Of a stretch of DNA of 64,000 nucleotides, positions 1 to 7,867 are shown piece after piece (position 1 is the first letter of the stretch; every line of letters starts with the position of its first letter). The notes beneath the pieces are model-generated. The model worked only from the letters and a program-made list of their open reading frames with translations. It had not been told where the DNA came from and did not search any database. Source of the stretch: Caulobacter sp. 17J80-11 (lineage in GTDB: Bacteria > Pseudomonadota > Alphaproteobacteria > Caulobacterales > Caulobacteraceae); NCBI RefSeq assembly GCF_014349105.1, contig NZ_JACSJI010000001.1:398659-462658 (forward strand), written 5' to 3'. Made by a program: the position numbers and the translations under genes.

Positions 1-291
1 GAAGGCTCGATCGCCATCGACCGTGACCTGCTCGACGCTTCGGGAATCTTCCCGCACGAGCAGGTGGACGTCCTGAACATCACCACCGGCGCGCGCTTCA
101 CCACCTACGCCATCGAGGCCCCGCGCGGCTCGAAGGTGATCGGCGTCAACGGCGCCGCGGCGCGCCTGGTCCAGAAGGGCGACAAGGTGATCGTCGTCAC
201 CTATTGCCAGATGGACGCCTCCGAAGCCCGCAACTACACGCCCGGCGTGGTGTTGCTGGACGAAGGCAACGTCGTCAAAAAGGCGGCCTGA
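1..291 (+). CDS. panD: Aspartate 1-decarboxylase, 3' part (5' end outside window)
   Basis: Makes beta-alanine from L-aspartate for pantothenate and CoA synthesis in the cytoplasm. The reading frame is open from base 1 and ends in TGA at 289-291. The visible 96 residues begin with EGS. In this family the Gly-Ser bond is self-cleaved and the serine becomes the pyruvoyl cofactor, so the cleavage site lies at bases 4-9. Other family signatures seen are [13 protein letters not shown], the VNGAAA block and [10 protein letters not shown] near the C-terminus. About 20-25 N-terminal residues are missing to the left. A GTG at base 64 could be mistaken for a start, but it would remove the catalytic serine. 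Identification is secure. Confidence 0.95.
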   Translation, partial: EGSIAIDRDLLDASGIFPHEQVDVLNITTGARFTTYAIEAPRGSKVIGVNGAAARLVQKGDKVIVVTYCQMDASEARNYTPGVVLLDEGNVVKKAA

Positions 292-350
292 CCCCCTTAG
301 GGGCGGCGGTCCGACTCGGGCCGGCCGGCGGGGGCGCCGGAGACGATTCC

Positions 351-1802
351 ATGCGTAAGTTGGCGGGCGCTGCGGCCCTGACCCTGGTGCTGGCCGCGGC
401 CGGCGGCGCTTGCGCGGCCGAGAAGGTCGATCTTCTGGTCCGCAAGGCCACGGTGGTCGACGTCGAGACCGGACGCCTGCTGCCCGACCGGCTCGTGGCC
501 GTGCGCGACGGCACGGTGGTGGCGGTCGACGCCGACCGCCGGGCCAAGCGCTTCGACGCCGCCCGCGTGGTCGACGGCAAGGGCAAGTTCGTCATCCCCG
601 GCCTGTGGGACATGCACGTCCACTTCGGCGGCGGCGAAGCCCTGATCGAGGAAAACAAGGACCTGCTGCCGCTCTATGTCGCCAACGGGGTGACCACCGT
701 GCGCGACTGCGCGGGCGACCTCAGCGACAGCGTGCTGGCCTGGCGCGCGGCGGTGGCCAGCGGCGAGCTGCTCGGGCCGACCATCTTCACCTCCGGCCCG
801 AAGCTGGAGGGAATCAACTCGATCTGGCCGGGCGACCTGGAGGTCGGCAGCGAGGCCGAGGTGCGCGCCGGTCTGGACAAGCTCCAGGCCATGCACGTCG
901 ACTTCGTGAAGATCACCGACAACACGCTGAAACCCGAGCTCTTCCTCTACGCCCTGGGCGAGGCCAAGGCGCGCGGGCTGAAGACCTCCGCGCACGTGCC
1001 GCTGTCCCTGACCATCGACCAGATCGAGGCCGCGGGCCTGGGCTCGATCGAGCACGTCGACTATGCGCTGAAGGCCGCTTCGCCCCAGGACGCCGAGATC
1101 TCGGCGGAGTACGCGGCGGGCAAGCTGACCTACACCCAGGCGCGCGACCGGCTGGTCGAAAGCTTCGATCCGGCGACCGCCGAGGTCGGCTTCCGCAAGC
1201 TGGCCGAGCACGGCGTGGCGATCACGCCGACGCTGAACGGCGGGCGGGTGATCGCCTACCTCGACCAGGAAGATCACGCCCGCGACCCCTACCTGCGCTA
1301 CTTGGGTCCGGGCCTGAAGGCGACCTACGCCTGGCGGATCGAGCGGGCCGCCAAGGACGATGCGGCGGCGATCGCCGCGCGTCACCGCCGCGCCGAGCAG
1401 GACGCCAGCCTGCTGCCGTTGCTGCACAAGGCCGGGGTGATGCTGATGGCCGGCACCGACGCGGGCTTCCTGAACTCGTACAACTATCCGGGCGTGGGCC
1501 TGCACGACGAGCTGAAGCTGTTCGTCGACGCCGGCCTGACCCCGCTGCAGACCCTGCAGGCGGCCACGCTGGCCGGGCCGAAGTTCCTGGGCCAGACCGA
1601 CCGCTACGGCGCGGTGGCGCCCGGCAAGGCCGCCGACCTGGTGATCCTGGACCGCGACCCGCTGAAGGACATCTCCGCCACGCGGGCGATCGACGGCGTG
1701 GTGCTGCACGGCGAGTACCTCGACCGCGCGGCCCTGGACGGCCTGATGCAAACGGCCGCCGACAAGGTGGCGGCGGCCGAGGCGAAGGCGGCTGTGAAGT
1801 GA
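351..1802 (+). CDS. Exported metal-dependent amidohydrolase, imidazolonepropionase-like
   Basis: 483 residues from ATG 351. A longer frame begins at 204 but would overlap panD; ATG 351 directly precedes a typical signal peptide (MRKLAGAAALTLVLAAAGG..ACA), so the enzyme should be periplasmic or anchored. The amidohydrolase TIM-barrel metal motifs are in order: HVH (His89/His91), then FVKIT with a candidate carboxylated or bridging Lys, SAHVP, IEHVDY, and a late GTDAG aspartate. An N-terminal composite beta-sandwich precedes the barrel and a PGKAADLVILDRDP tail closes it, as in the COG1228 group. Many relatives are annotated as exported peptidases or dipeptidases. The substrate cannot be read from the sequence. 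It follows panD by 59 bases with no visible functional link. Confidence 0.85.
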   Translation: MRKLAGAAALTLVLAAAGGACAAEKVDLLVRKATVVDVETGRLLPDRLVAVRDGTVVAVDADRRAKRFDAARVVDGKGKFVIPGLWDMHVHFGGGEALIEENKDLLPLYVANGVTTVRDCAGDLSDSVLAWRAAVASGELLGPTIFTSGPKLEGINSIWPGDLEVGSEAEVRAGLDKLQAMHVDFVKITDNTLKPELFLYALGEAKARGLKTSAHVPLSLTIDQIEAAGLGSIEHVDYALKAASPQDAEISAEYAAGKLTYTQARDRLVESFDPATAEVGFRKLAEHGVAITPTLNGGRVIAYLDQEDHARDPYLRYLGPGLKATYAWRIERAAKDDAAAIAARHRRAEQDASLLPLLHKAGVMLMAGTDAGFLNSYNYPGVGLHDELKLFVDAGLTPLQTLQAATLAGPKFLGQTDRYGAVAPGKAADLVILDRDPLKDISATRAIDGVVLHGEYLDRAALDGLMQTAADKVAAAEAKAAVK

Positions 1803-1806
1803 TCCT

Positions 1807-1833
1807 TCTCCCTCCCCTTCATGGGGAGGGAGA
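1807..1833. terminator. GC-rich hairpin between convergent genes
   Basis: CTCCCTCCCC (1808-1817) and GGGGAGGGAG (1823-1832) form a perfect 10-bp stem with a five-base loop. It sits between the stop of the amidohydrolase and the stop of the opposite-strand SIMPL gene. There is no long T-run, so it may be one member of the pyrimidine-rich hairpin family seen at other gene ends here rather than a strong terminator. Confidence 0.55.
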
Positions 1834-1842
1834 CCTCGTTCC

Positions 1843-2601
1843 TTACGGCTGCATCTCGTACACGCCCTGCACGTCGACGCGCAGGACCAGTTCGCCGCCG
1901 GCGATCGGGGTGGAGTCCATCGCCTCCGCGCGGGCGGCTTTGAACATCGGCACCGGCATCGGCGGCGGGGCGCTGTAGCCGCCGCCCTCCGACAGGCTCT
2001 GCAGGCCCTTGATCTTCAGGCCGGTCGCCCCCGCGTAGAGGTCGGCCTTGGCCTTTAGCGCCTTCACCGCGGCGACCCGGGCGGCGTTCTCGGCCGTCTG
2101 CGGGTCGCGCAGGCCGAAGCTGATCCCGTTCACCTGGTTGCCGCCGGCCGCCACCGTGGCGTCGACCGCCTGGCCCAGCCTGGTCAGGTCGTAGACGATG
2201 ACCGTCACCTGGTTGGTGGCCTGATAGCCGCGCAGCAGCGGCGGCTGGTTTTCGCGATAGGTGTACTGCGGCGACAGGTTCAGGCCCGAGGTCTGGATGT
2301 CCTTCTCGGCGACGCCCTGCTTCTTCAGCGCCGCCATCATCTGGGTCATGCGCTCGCGGTTCTGGCGCATGGCGTCGGCCGCGGTCGGGGCCTCGGTGAC
2401 CACGCCCAGGCTGATCGTGGCCATGTCCGGGGCGACCCGGGTCTCGCCATAGGCGGACAGGTTCAGCACCGGGCCGTGCCGCATCATCATCATGTGCGGG
2501 CCGCCCTCCGGGGGCATGGGGCCGCTCTGGGCCAGGGCCGCCGGGGCGGCTACGGCCAGCAGGACGCCGGCGAGCGCGGCGGAGCGGAGCAGGGCTTTCA
2601 T
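1843..2601 (-). CDS. SIMPL/DUF541 domain periplasmic protein (YggE-like)
   Basis: 252 residues with an N-terminal signal peptide ending near ALAQ. A Met/His-rich stretch (GGPHMMMMRH) follows, which could bind metal. The body has the SIMPL pattern: LSAYGETRVAPDMATISLGV, then a helical segment with A-D-A-M-R-QNRERM, IQTSGLNLSPQY, YQATNQVTV and a late L-A-GA-TGLKIKGLQSL segment. SIMPL proteins are periplasmic or outer-membrane proteins of unclear biochemistry; YggE has been linked to oxidative-stress tolerance. It converges on the amidohydrolase and lies back-to-back with the tRNA and peroxiredoxin. The family call is good; the function is unresolved. Confidence 0.85.
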   Translation of the reverse strand: MKALLRSAALAGVLLAVAAPAALAQSGPMPPEGGPHMMMMRHGPVLNLSAYGETRVAPDMATISLGVVTEAPTAADAMRQNRERMTQMMAALKKQGVAEKDIQTSGLNLSPQYTYRENQPPLLRGYQATNQVTVIVYDLTRLGQAVDATVAAGGNQVNGISFGLRDPQTAENAARVAAVKALKAKADLYAGATGLKIKGLQSLSEGGGYSAPPPMPVPMFKAARAEAMDSTPIAGGELVLRVDVQGVYEMQP

Positions 2602-2796
2602 TCGTCGTCTCCGGTTTCGCGGGGTGTTCGTCGCCCCGTCGACGGCTGAGCTTTAGCCCGAACCGTGACGGCAACGTGACCGCCGCTCGCTGAACGGGAC
2701 CTGACCGGAAGTCAGGCTGAGCCGTTCAGGTTCCCGCCGCGCTTCCGCCGCTTTCCCCGCCGCGGCCGATTTGCTACGCCGGACCCCCGCTGCGTC

Positions 2797-2872
2797 GGGC
2801 GCGTAGCTCAATGGTTAGAGCCGACCGCTCATAACGGTCTGGTTGCAGGTTCGAGTCCTGCCGCGCCTACCA
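2797..2872 (+). tRNA. tRNA with CAT anticodon (probably Ile2, possibly elongator Met)
   Basis: A 76-base cloverleaf including an encoded CCA (2870-2872). The anticodon stem GACCG/CGGTC encloses CTCATAA, giving anticodon CAT at 2830-2832. The T-arm is CAGGTTCGAGTCCTG. The D-arm AGCTCAATGGTTAGAGC has a short loop. The acceptor stem GGGCGCG/CGCGCCT is complete except for a G-U pair at 1-72. It lacks the initiator-type mismatch, so it is not tRNA-fMet. The short D-loop and overall layout resemble Ile2 tRNAs, whose wobble C is modified to lysidine by TilS, but elongator Met is not excluded. Confidence 0.9.
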
Positions 2873-2904
2873 GCGCTCCGGAAAAGGCGTTGAGTGGAGA
2901 CGAC

Positions 2905-3438
2905 ATGCGCAAATTGATTCTCGCCGCCGCCATTTCGATGGCCGTCGCGGCGCCGGCCTGGGCGGCCCTGCCTGACGGCGCGCCGGCCCCGGCCTTCACC
3001 GCCCAGGGCGCGCTGGCCGGCAAGACCCAGACCTTCTCCCTGAAGGAGGCCCTGAAGAAGGGGCCGGTGGTGCTGTATTTCTTCCCGGCCGCCTTCACCA
3101 AGGGCTGCACGCTGGAGGCCCACGAGTTCGCCGAGGCGACCGACGACTTCAAGAAGCTGGGCGCCACCGTGGTGGGGATCACCGCGGGTAATATCGATCG
3201 CGTGGCCGAGTTCTCGTCGGTGGAATGCCGCGACAAGTTCCTGGTCGCCGCTGACCCGGGCGCCACGATCGCGGCGAGCTACGACGCGCGCAGCCAGGGC
3301 AATCCGGCGTACTCGAACCGCACCTCGTACGTGATCGCCCCGAACGGCAAGATCGTCGCCAGCTACACCGACAGCAATCCCGACCAGCACGTCCAGAAGA
3401 TGCTGGACGCGGTCAAGGCGCTGCACGCCAAGCACTGA
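2905..3438 (+). CDS. Periplasmic peroxiredoxin (AhpC/TSA-Bcp type)
   Basis: 177 residues from ATG 2905; GGAGAC at 2897-2902 supports this start over the in-frame TTG at 2890. The signal peptide (MRKLILAAAISMAVAAPAWA) predicts export. The peroxidatic motif PAAFTKGC fits PxxxTxxC with Cys68 as the peroxide-reducing cysteine; Cys108 (SSVECRD) is a candidate resolving cysteine. The core continues through VVGITAGNID and SNRTSYVIAPNGKI, typical of the Bcp/PrxQ branch. It should reduce hydrogen peroxide or organic peroxides in the periplasm, using an unknown thiol donor. The gene begins only 32 bases after the tRNA, so the two may share a transcript. Confidence 0.9.
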   Translation: MRKLILAAAISMAVAAPAWAALPDGAPAPAFTAQGALAGKTQTFSLKEALKKGPVVLYFFPAAFTKGCTLEAHEFAEATDDFKKLGATVVGITAGNIDRVAEFSSVECRDKFLVAADPGATIAASYDARSQGNPAYSNRTSYVIAPNGKIVASYTDSNPDQHVQKMLDAVKALHAKH

Positions 3439-3598
3439 GGACGGTGGTTCGCAGTGGCCCGCGCAAGCGGGCCTGCGGACGGCGACGTTCATGAAACCGG
3501 ATCGCAAGCTGTGCGTTAACGCTTCGGGGGCGTGACGCGCGTGGCTGTGATCGGCTCAGCCGGACCGCGCGACCAGCAGCGCCTTCAGCGGGGGGAGC

Positions 3599-4309
3599 AT
3601 GAAGGCTTTGCTTGCAGGGCTGGCGTCCTTTGTCGCGTTGAGCGCTCATTCGGCCGCCAGCGCCGAACCCACCATCGACGAGACCAAGGTCCAGGTCGGC
3701 GCGTTCGCGTCGCCGGCCGTGGCCGAGAGCGAGGCGGAGAAGTTCAGGCGCCTGTTTCCCGGCGGCGGGGGCGTCGAGGTCACCTCGATCTCGCGCGACG
3801 GCAAGACCTTCTACCGGGCGCTGGTGACGGGCTTCGCTTCGGACGCCGAGGCCGGCGGCTATTGCGAGCGCATCAAGGCGGCCGGACGGGACTGTCTGTT
3901 GCGGCGGGGCGCGCGCCTGGCGGTCGCGGCGGCCGCTCCGGCGTTGCCGGTCACGCCGGTCATGGCCGAGGCTCCGCCCGAACAACTGGACCTGATCTGC
4001 ACCAGCGAGCAGATCCGAAGCGGCGACGCCGCCCCGATCGAAATCCCGGCCGGGGCCCGCATTCCGGTGCGCTACAGCCTGGATTTCTCGCGGCGGCTGA
4101 TGTGCGACCACCGGATGTGCGCGCGCGCGTCCAGCGCGATCCAGTCGGCCGACGATCAGGTCATCCGGGTGCTGCAGCCGGGCGGCGCGACCATGATCAT
4201 CCGGCGCACGGACGGCGGCTTCACTTGGACCAGCCCCTCAGGGGGCGTGTCCGTGGGCCATTGCCAGACGGCGCCGTTCACCGCGCGGATCTGGAAGGCG
4301 AAGTCCTGA
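3599..4309 (+). CDS. Exported protein with SPOR-like domain
   Basis: 236 residues; GGGGGAG lies just upstream of ATG 3599. A signal peptide ends near SAASAE. Residues about 30-100 (VQVGAFASPAVAESEAEKF... FYRALVTGFASDAEAGGYCERIKAAG) match the SPOR pattern, a small fold that binds denuded septal glycan in cell-envelope proteins. The C-terminal half has four cysteines and a phrase MCDHRMCARAS, but I do not recognise a domain there. A role at the envelope or division site is an inference from the SPOR region only. It stands alone between the peroxiredoxin and a convergent small gene. Confidence 0.7.
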   Translation: MKALLAGLASFVALSAHSAASAEPTIDETKVQVGAFASPAVAESEAEKFRRLFPGGGGVEVTSISRDGKTFYRALVTGFASDAEAGGYCERIKAAGRDCLLRRGARLAVAAAAPALPVTPVMAEAPPEQLDLICTSEQIRSGDAAPIEIPAGARIPVRYSLDFSRRLMCDHRMCARASSAIQSADDQVIRVLQPGGATMIIRRTDGGFTWTSPSGGVSVGHCQTAPFTARIWKAKS

Positions 4310-4322
4310 CGCGGAACGCGCT

Positions 4323-4589
4323 CTAGCGGGGCGTCGAGCTCCGGAGGTTCACGTCCAGCACCTCGCAGTCGCAGCCGTCGATGGCCGGCGTGTCGACCAC
4401 GACCGTGAAGCCCTCGACCGACAGCTTCAGCCGCGGCTCCGGCCCGGCGTTGTGGCGGACCAACGCTTCGGCCTCGTGCACGGCGGGGCGCGTCTTCAGC
4501 GGCCGGCCGGCCAGGCGGCGCAGCAGGTTCCCCGCGGTCAGCGGCGGCGTCTCAAGTTCGGCGCGTGCGACGATGGTCTTGATGGTCAT
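4323..4589 (-). CDS. Small hypothetical protein
   Basis: 88 residues if started at ATG 4589 (MTIKTIVARAELETPPLTAGN). An in-frame start at 4607 would add six residues, but the purine-rich GGCGGGGGCC just before 4589 favours the shorter form. The protein is soluble with no signal peptide. It contains a CDCEV patch near the C-terminus (GCDCEVLDVNLRSS). No family recognised. It converges with the SPOR gene, with a 13-base gap. Confidence 0.55.
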   Translation of the reverse strand: MTIKTIVARAELETPPLTAGNLLRRLAGRPLKTRPAVHEAEALVRHNAGPEPRLKLSVEGFTVVVDTPAIDGCDCEVLDVNLRSSTPR

Positions 4590-4660
4590 GAGGCCCCCGC
4601 CCGACAATCCGAGCTATACCCTAACATGCCGTTGTTCGGCGGGCGCGGGGATGCGACGGC

Positions 4661-5188
4661 TTAGCGCGCCCCGAGCCTTTTTGCGGCGCCCCTGGCGCGG
4701 CGCTCCCGACGCCATTCGTCCGGCGGCGTGAAGGTCCCGGCCCAGATGCCCCGCCGCGCGACGCGGGCGGCGTCCTCGGCCGAGACGTAATCCTTCGAGT
4801 ACTGCCGGTAGGCGACCGCCCAGCCCTGGCTGACCAGCCAGCGGCCGACGTCGCGCCCGCCGACGCTGCACGCGGCGACGATGCGACCGTAGCGATCGAC
4901 GTCGCGCGGACGGCAGGTGACGGTGCGCTGGCCGAGCCGGTCGGAAAGCGCCAGGGCGGCGCGCTGGCCGCAACGCCAGGCCGCGCCGTCGGCGTTCAGG
5001 CAGGTCTGGGCGCTTTCTGGGGTGTCGACCCCGTGCAGGCGCACGCGCTTGCCGGCGATCTCCAGCGTGTCGCCGTCGATCACCGAGGCGCGGCCGATCA
5101 GGGGTTCGGAAGGGAGAGGAACGGCGAGGGCGGGGCTCGCCAACAGGACGGCCGCCACGGCGGCCCACGCGATACGCGACACGAACAA
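4661..5188 (-). CDS. Exported thermonuclease-family (SNase-like) nuclease
   Basis: 175 residues with an N-terminal signal or anchor segment (IAWAAVAAVLLASPALA). The staphylococcal nuclease fold is recognisable: VIDGDT (Asp38, Asp40), RLHGVDTPE (Arg50, Asp55, Glu58) and DRYGRIVA (Arg102). These correspond to the calcium-binding and catalytic residues of the family. Extra cysteines (TCL, RCG, TCRPR, ACSV) suggest disulfides suited to the periplasm. The start at 5188 is TTG after GAGGCG; a GTG two codons later is possible. Likely a periplasmic or extracellular nuclease. Conserved active-site residues suggest it is active. Confidence 0.88.
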   Translation of the reverse strand: MFVSRIAWAAVAAVLLASPALAVPLPSEPLIGRASVIDGDTLEIAGKRVRLHGVDTPESAQTCLNADGAAWRCGQRAALALSDRLGQRTVTCRPRDVDRYGRIVAACSVGGRDVGRWLVSQGWAVAYRQYSKDYVSAEDAARVARRGIWAGTFTPPDEWRRERRARGAAKRLGAR

Positions 5189-5236
5189 TACGCCTCTACG
5201 CGAACGGATACGCGCCGCACCCTGGCGGACTCGGGT

Positions 5237-5719
5237 TTACGGGCCGTCACCGGCCTGCAGCCGCCGCCAGGCTTCGTAAGGGGGTTCGCCTTCCGCCGTG
5301 ATCGGCGCGTGCTCGGCCCGTAGCCGGCGCTGGTCGGGCGGGCGGCACAGGTCCTCGTAGATGTCGGCGGTCGACAGGCCGTAGGGCTCGCCCTCGGCGT
5401 TGGAGGACGCGTAGGCCGCCCGGGACACGCCCGTCAGGTACATGGCCGCCAGACACATGGGGCAGGGCTGGCCGCTGGCGTAGATCACCGCCCCGTCCAG
5501 ACGCGTGTCGCCCAGGGCGGCGGTCGCGGCCCGGATGGCCTGCAGCTCGGCGTGGGCGCTGGGGTCGCCGCCGGCCAGCACCTCGTTGACCCCGGTCGCC
5601 AGCACCTTCCCGTCGCGGACCAGCACCGCGCCGAACGGCCGCCCGCGGCGCGCCAGCACGTTCTCGCGCGCCAACTCCACGGCCTGCTTGAGGAAAAGCT
5701 CGTCGGCGGGATCGGTCAT
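5237..5719 (-). CDS. Nucleoside/guanine deaminase family zinc enzyme
   Basis: 160 residues from ATG 5719 (MTDPADELFLKQAVELAREN). The frame continues upstream to 5848, but that extension is low-complexity Pro/Arg and unlike the family. The cytidine-deaminase-like zinc site is complete: HAE (His56, Glu58) and PCPMC (Cys86, Cys89). The order and length fit nucleoside deaminases of the guanine deaminase/TadA-like group. RPFGAVLVRDGKVLATGVNEV is the standard N-terminal strand set. Likely deaminates guanine or a related base in the cytoplasm. It is not obviously TadA. It is divergent from the TRIC gene. Confidence 0.85.
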   Translation of the reverse strand: MTDPADELFLKQAVELARENVLARRGRPFGAVLVRDGKVLATGVNEVLAGGDPSAHAELQAIRAATAALGDTRLDGAVIYASGQPCPMCLAAMYLTGVSRAAYASSNAEGEPYGLSTADIYEDLCRPPDQRRLRAEHAPITAEGEPPYEAWRRLQAGDGP

Positions 5720-5819
5720 GGGCCCACAACGAGGCGGGCGGGGCGGCGGTTCGCCCGCTTGACGCTGCGCCCCGCGCCGGGCCAATCGGGCGCAGGTCTT
5801 CAAGGCGAGGGCGTTTCGC

Positions 5820-6467
5820 GTGGTCGAGATTCCGGGGGCGATTCCCATTCCGCTGGTCTGGCTGGACTACGCCGGCGTGGCCCTGTTCGCCGCCACCGGC
5901 GCCCTGGCGGCGGCGCGGCGCAAGCAGGACCTGATCGCGCTGGCCTTCTTCGGCGCGTTCACCGGCATCGGCGGCGGCACGCTGCGCGACCTCTTGCTGG
6001 ACGCGCCGGTGTTCTGGACCCGCGACCAGGGCTACCTCGCCGTGTGCCTGCTGGCCTCGGTGGCGGTGTGGGTGCTGCGCGGCCGGCGCACGGGGCTCGG
6101 CGCCCTGCTGTGGCTCGATGCGATCGGCCTGGCCGCCTACACGGTCGTCGGGGCGGCCAAGGCCGAGGCGCTCGGCTTCCCGGCCCTGGTTTGCGTGGTC
6201 ATGGGCGTGTTGACCTCGACCTTCGGCGGGGTGGTCCGCGACGTGCTCTCCGGCGAGCCCTCGGTGCTGATGCGCCGCGAGATCTACATCACCGCCGCCC
6301 TGCTGGGCGCGGGCGTGTTCGTCGGCCTGGGCCAGCTGGGCGTCGGCGCCACCCCGGCCGGGGCCGCCGGCGCCGTGGCGGGCTTCGCGCTGCGGGCCGG
6401 GGCGCTGCGTTTCGGCTGGCGTCTGCCCGCCTTCCCCGGGGCCGCGCCGGCCGCAGGCCGGTCCTAG
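5820..6467 (+). CDS. TRIC/UPF0126 family inner-membrane channel (YicG/YadS-like)
   Basis: 215 residues with about seven hydrophobic segments. Two internally repeated glycine-rich motifs define the family: FTGIGGGTLRDLLLDAPVFW (about residues 42-61) and STFGGVVRDVLSGEPSVL in the second repeat. Prokaryotic TRIC-type proteins are trimeric monovalent cation channels. Some relatives are also discussed as glycine or other small-molecule transporters. The start is GTG 5820, preceded by GGCGAGGG. The C-terminus is Ala/Pro-rich. Single gene, divergent from the deaminase. Confidence 0.88.
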   Translation: MVEIPGAIPIPLVWLDYAGVALFAATGALAAARRKQDLIALAFFGAFTGIGGGTLRDLLLDAPVFWTRDQGYLAVCLLASVAVWVLRGRRTGLGALLWLDAIGLAAYTVVGAAKAEALGFPALVCVVMGVLTSTFGGVVRDVLSGEPSVLMRREIYITAALLGAGVFVGLGQLGVGATPAGAAGAVAGFALRAGALRFGWRLPAFPGAAPAAGRS

Positions 6468-6637
6468 TTCGGCCGTATTCGCTGGACGAACCTGGGTGTT
6501 GCGCTGTATTCGTTGATCTGCGTCGCCGCTTCCCGAACAATTTTCGGCCGCAATTTGTCGGAAAGTCGCCGTAATCGGCGTGGTTCGACCAGCATCGCCT
6601 CAAAAAGCTGAGCGACAATCGACCCGGAATGGGTCGC

Positions 6638-6665
6638 TTGAACATAGGTATTTCGGATTTATGAC
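6638..6665 (+). promoter_or_regulatory. Candidate sigma-70-type promoter for 6711 gene
   Basis: TTGAAC (6638-6643) and TATGAC (6660-6665) are separated by 16 bases, in a locally AT-richer stretch, 45 bases upstream of ATG 6711. The match is partial and no transcription data are available. Confidence 0.35.
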
Positions 6666-6710
6666 GATAGAGGGCGCGCCGTTCCTCCTCCCCCGAAAGG
6701 ATCGCGCCCC

Positions 6711-6992
6711 ATGGAGTCTGTCGAGAAGCTGCGTAACGACTTGAACGCCATGTGGATCGACGTGACGGTCCTCGAAGTCATGACCCGCGCCCTGATGAAG
6801 GTGCTGGTCGACACGCCGGCGGGCGCCGAGCGCGTCGCCGAGGCGCTCGAGACCGAGGTGCGCGGCTTCGGCCTGATGGCCTTCGCCGGGGCGGAGCTGA
6901 GCGGCCGCACCCAGGCGGCCCGCGCGATCATCGAAGAACACGTCCGCCAGGTGCGCCACGACCTGCCGGCTTTGCGCGTAACGGCCGCCTGA
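6711..6992 (+). CDS. Small conserved-looking hypothetical protein
   Basis: 93 residues, soluble and predicted mostly helical (MESVEKLRNDLNAMWIDVTVLEVMTRALMKVL...). There is no signal peptide or membrane segment. It has no cysteines. The composition (many Ala, Glu, Val) and third-position GC look like a real gene. ATG 6711 is preceded by CCCGAAAGGATCG, giving a weak GAAAGGA ribosome-binding site. No family recognised. It converges on the winged-helix regulator with only four bases between stops. Confidence 0.65.
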   Translation: MESVEKLRNDLNAMWIDVTVLEVMTRALMKVLVDTPAGAERVAEALETEVRGFGLMAFAGAELSGRTQAARAIIEEHVRQVRHDLPALRVTAA

Positions 6993-6996
6993 GCGG

Positions 6997-7467
6997 TCAG
7001 TCGTAGCGCGCCAGGCGCGCCGGGGCGCGCTCCAGCTCGTGCACCAGCTCGCGCACGAACTGCAGGTTTCGATGGTGCAGGATCGGGTCCGGGGGCGTGC
7101 GCACCCCGTTTCCTTCCTCGATCAGGAAGCCCTTTTCGACCAGCACGGCGATCTTGCGGCGCACCGTCTCGCGCGGCAGCCCGGTGGACTCGGCGATGGC
7201 GCGGCGGCTGACCGTCTGGCGCGCGTCGTCGGGGATCGGCTGGCCCGCATCCAGCAGGTCGAGCACCGCCGGGTCGCGCATGGCGCCGCTGACAGTGGCG
7301 CAGGCCACGGCGATGTAGATGACGCTGGTCTCGAGGTCGGTGAGGTCCTCGCGCTGGGTGTCGGTGATCGTGCGGATCAGGCGCAGCAGGATCTCGCAGG
7401 CCGGGATGGCCTTCTTGCGAAGCTCAGGCGACACGACCTCGTCGTCGGCGCGCGCAGCTGCTTTCAT
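6997..7467 (-). CDS. Winged-helix DNA-binding regulator
   Basis: 156 residues from ATG 7467, preceded by GGGGGAGGGCGGG; the TTG at 7482 overlaps that ribosome-binding site and is less likely. The N-terminal 80 residues are helical (ITDTQREDLTDLETSVIYIAVACATVSG). The C-terminal part has a helix-turn-helix: VSRRAIAESTGLPRETVRRKIAVL, followed by the wing VEKGFLIEEGNGVRTP. The arrangement resembles MarR- or FCD-type one-component regulators, but no specific family is certain. No ligand or target can be read. Neighbours are a small helical protein and a small lipoprotein. Confidence 0.7.
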   Translation of the reverse strand: MKAAARADDEVVSPELRKKAIPACEILLRLIRTITDTQREDLTDLETSVIYIAVACATVSGAMRDPAVLDLLDAGQPIPDDARQTVSRRAIAESTGLPRETVRRKIAVLVEKGFLIEEGNGVRTPPDPILHHRNLQFVRELVHELERAPARLARYD

Positions 7468-7541
7468 CCCGCCCTCCCCCAAAGGCGGGGCCAGTCTCGG
7501 GGTGCGCGCGGACGATGTCTAGCTGGAACCGATGCGGCCGA

Positions 7542-7706
7542 TCAGCGGGCTTCGGGCCCGGGGATCTCCGAGAGCGGCGGGGGCGGCGGCGGGGGCGCAT
7601 CCCAGGCGGCCGGCGGGGGCGGGCCGGGCGGCGGGGCCGGCGGGGTGTGCGGGTAAGTGGTGCAGCCCGCGGCGGCGAGGGCCGCGACCAGAAGCAGTGT
7701 TCTCAT
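7542..7706 (-). CDS. Small proline-rich lipoprotein
   Basis: 54 residues from ATG 7706, after GAGGGGAGAT. Signal sequence MRTLLLVAALAAAGC ends in a lipobox (AAGC), so the mature protein begins at Cys15 and is lipid-anchored. The rest is nearly all proline, glycine and alanine (PPAPPPGPPPP, PPPPPPPLSE). It is likely a short periplasm-spanning or surface tether; no known family. Low complexity limits confidence, but signal, lipobox and ribosome site agree. Confidence 0.6.
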   Translation of the reverse strand: MRTLLLVAALAAAGCTTYPHTPPAPPPGPPPPAAWDAPPPPPPPLSEIPGPEAR

Positions 7707-7867
7707 GATCACGATCTCCCCTCGCACGAGCGTAACATCGTTACCGCAGGGCGACGTCCAGCGCTAGCGTATGGTTAATGAACTTTTGGCGCCCGGCGAG
7801 GTTTCGTTCTATGCTTCGCCGTTGACCGCAGGTCGACGAGCGACGTTCGCTAGGTGAGGGACGGGTG

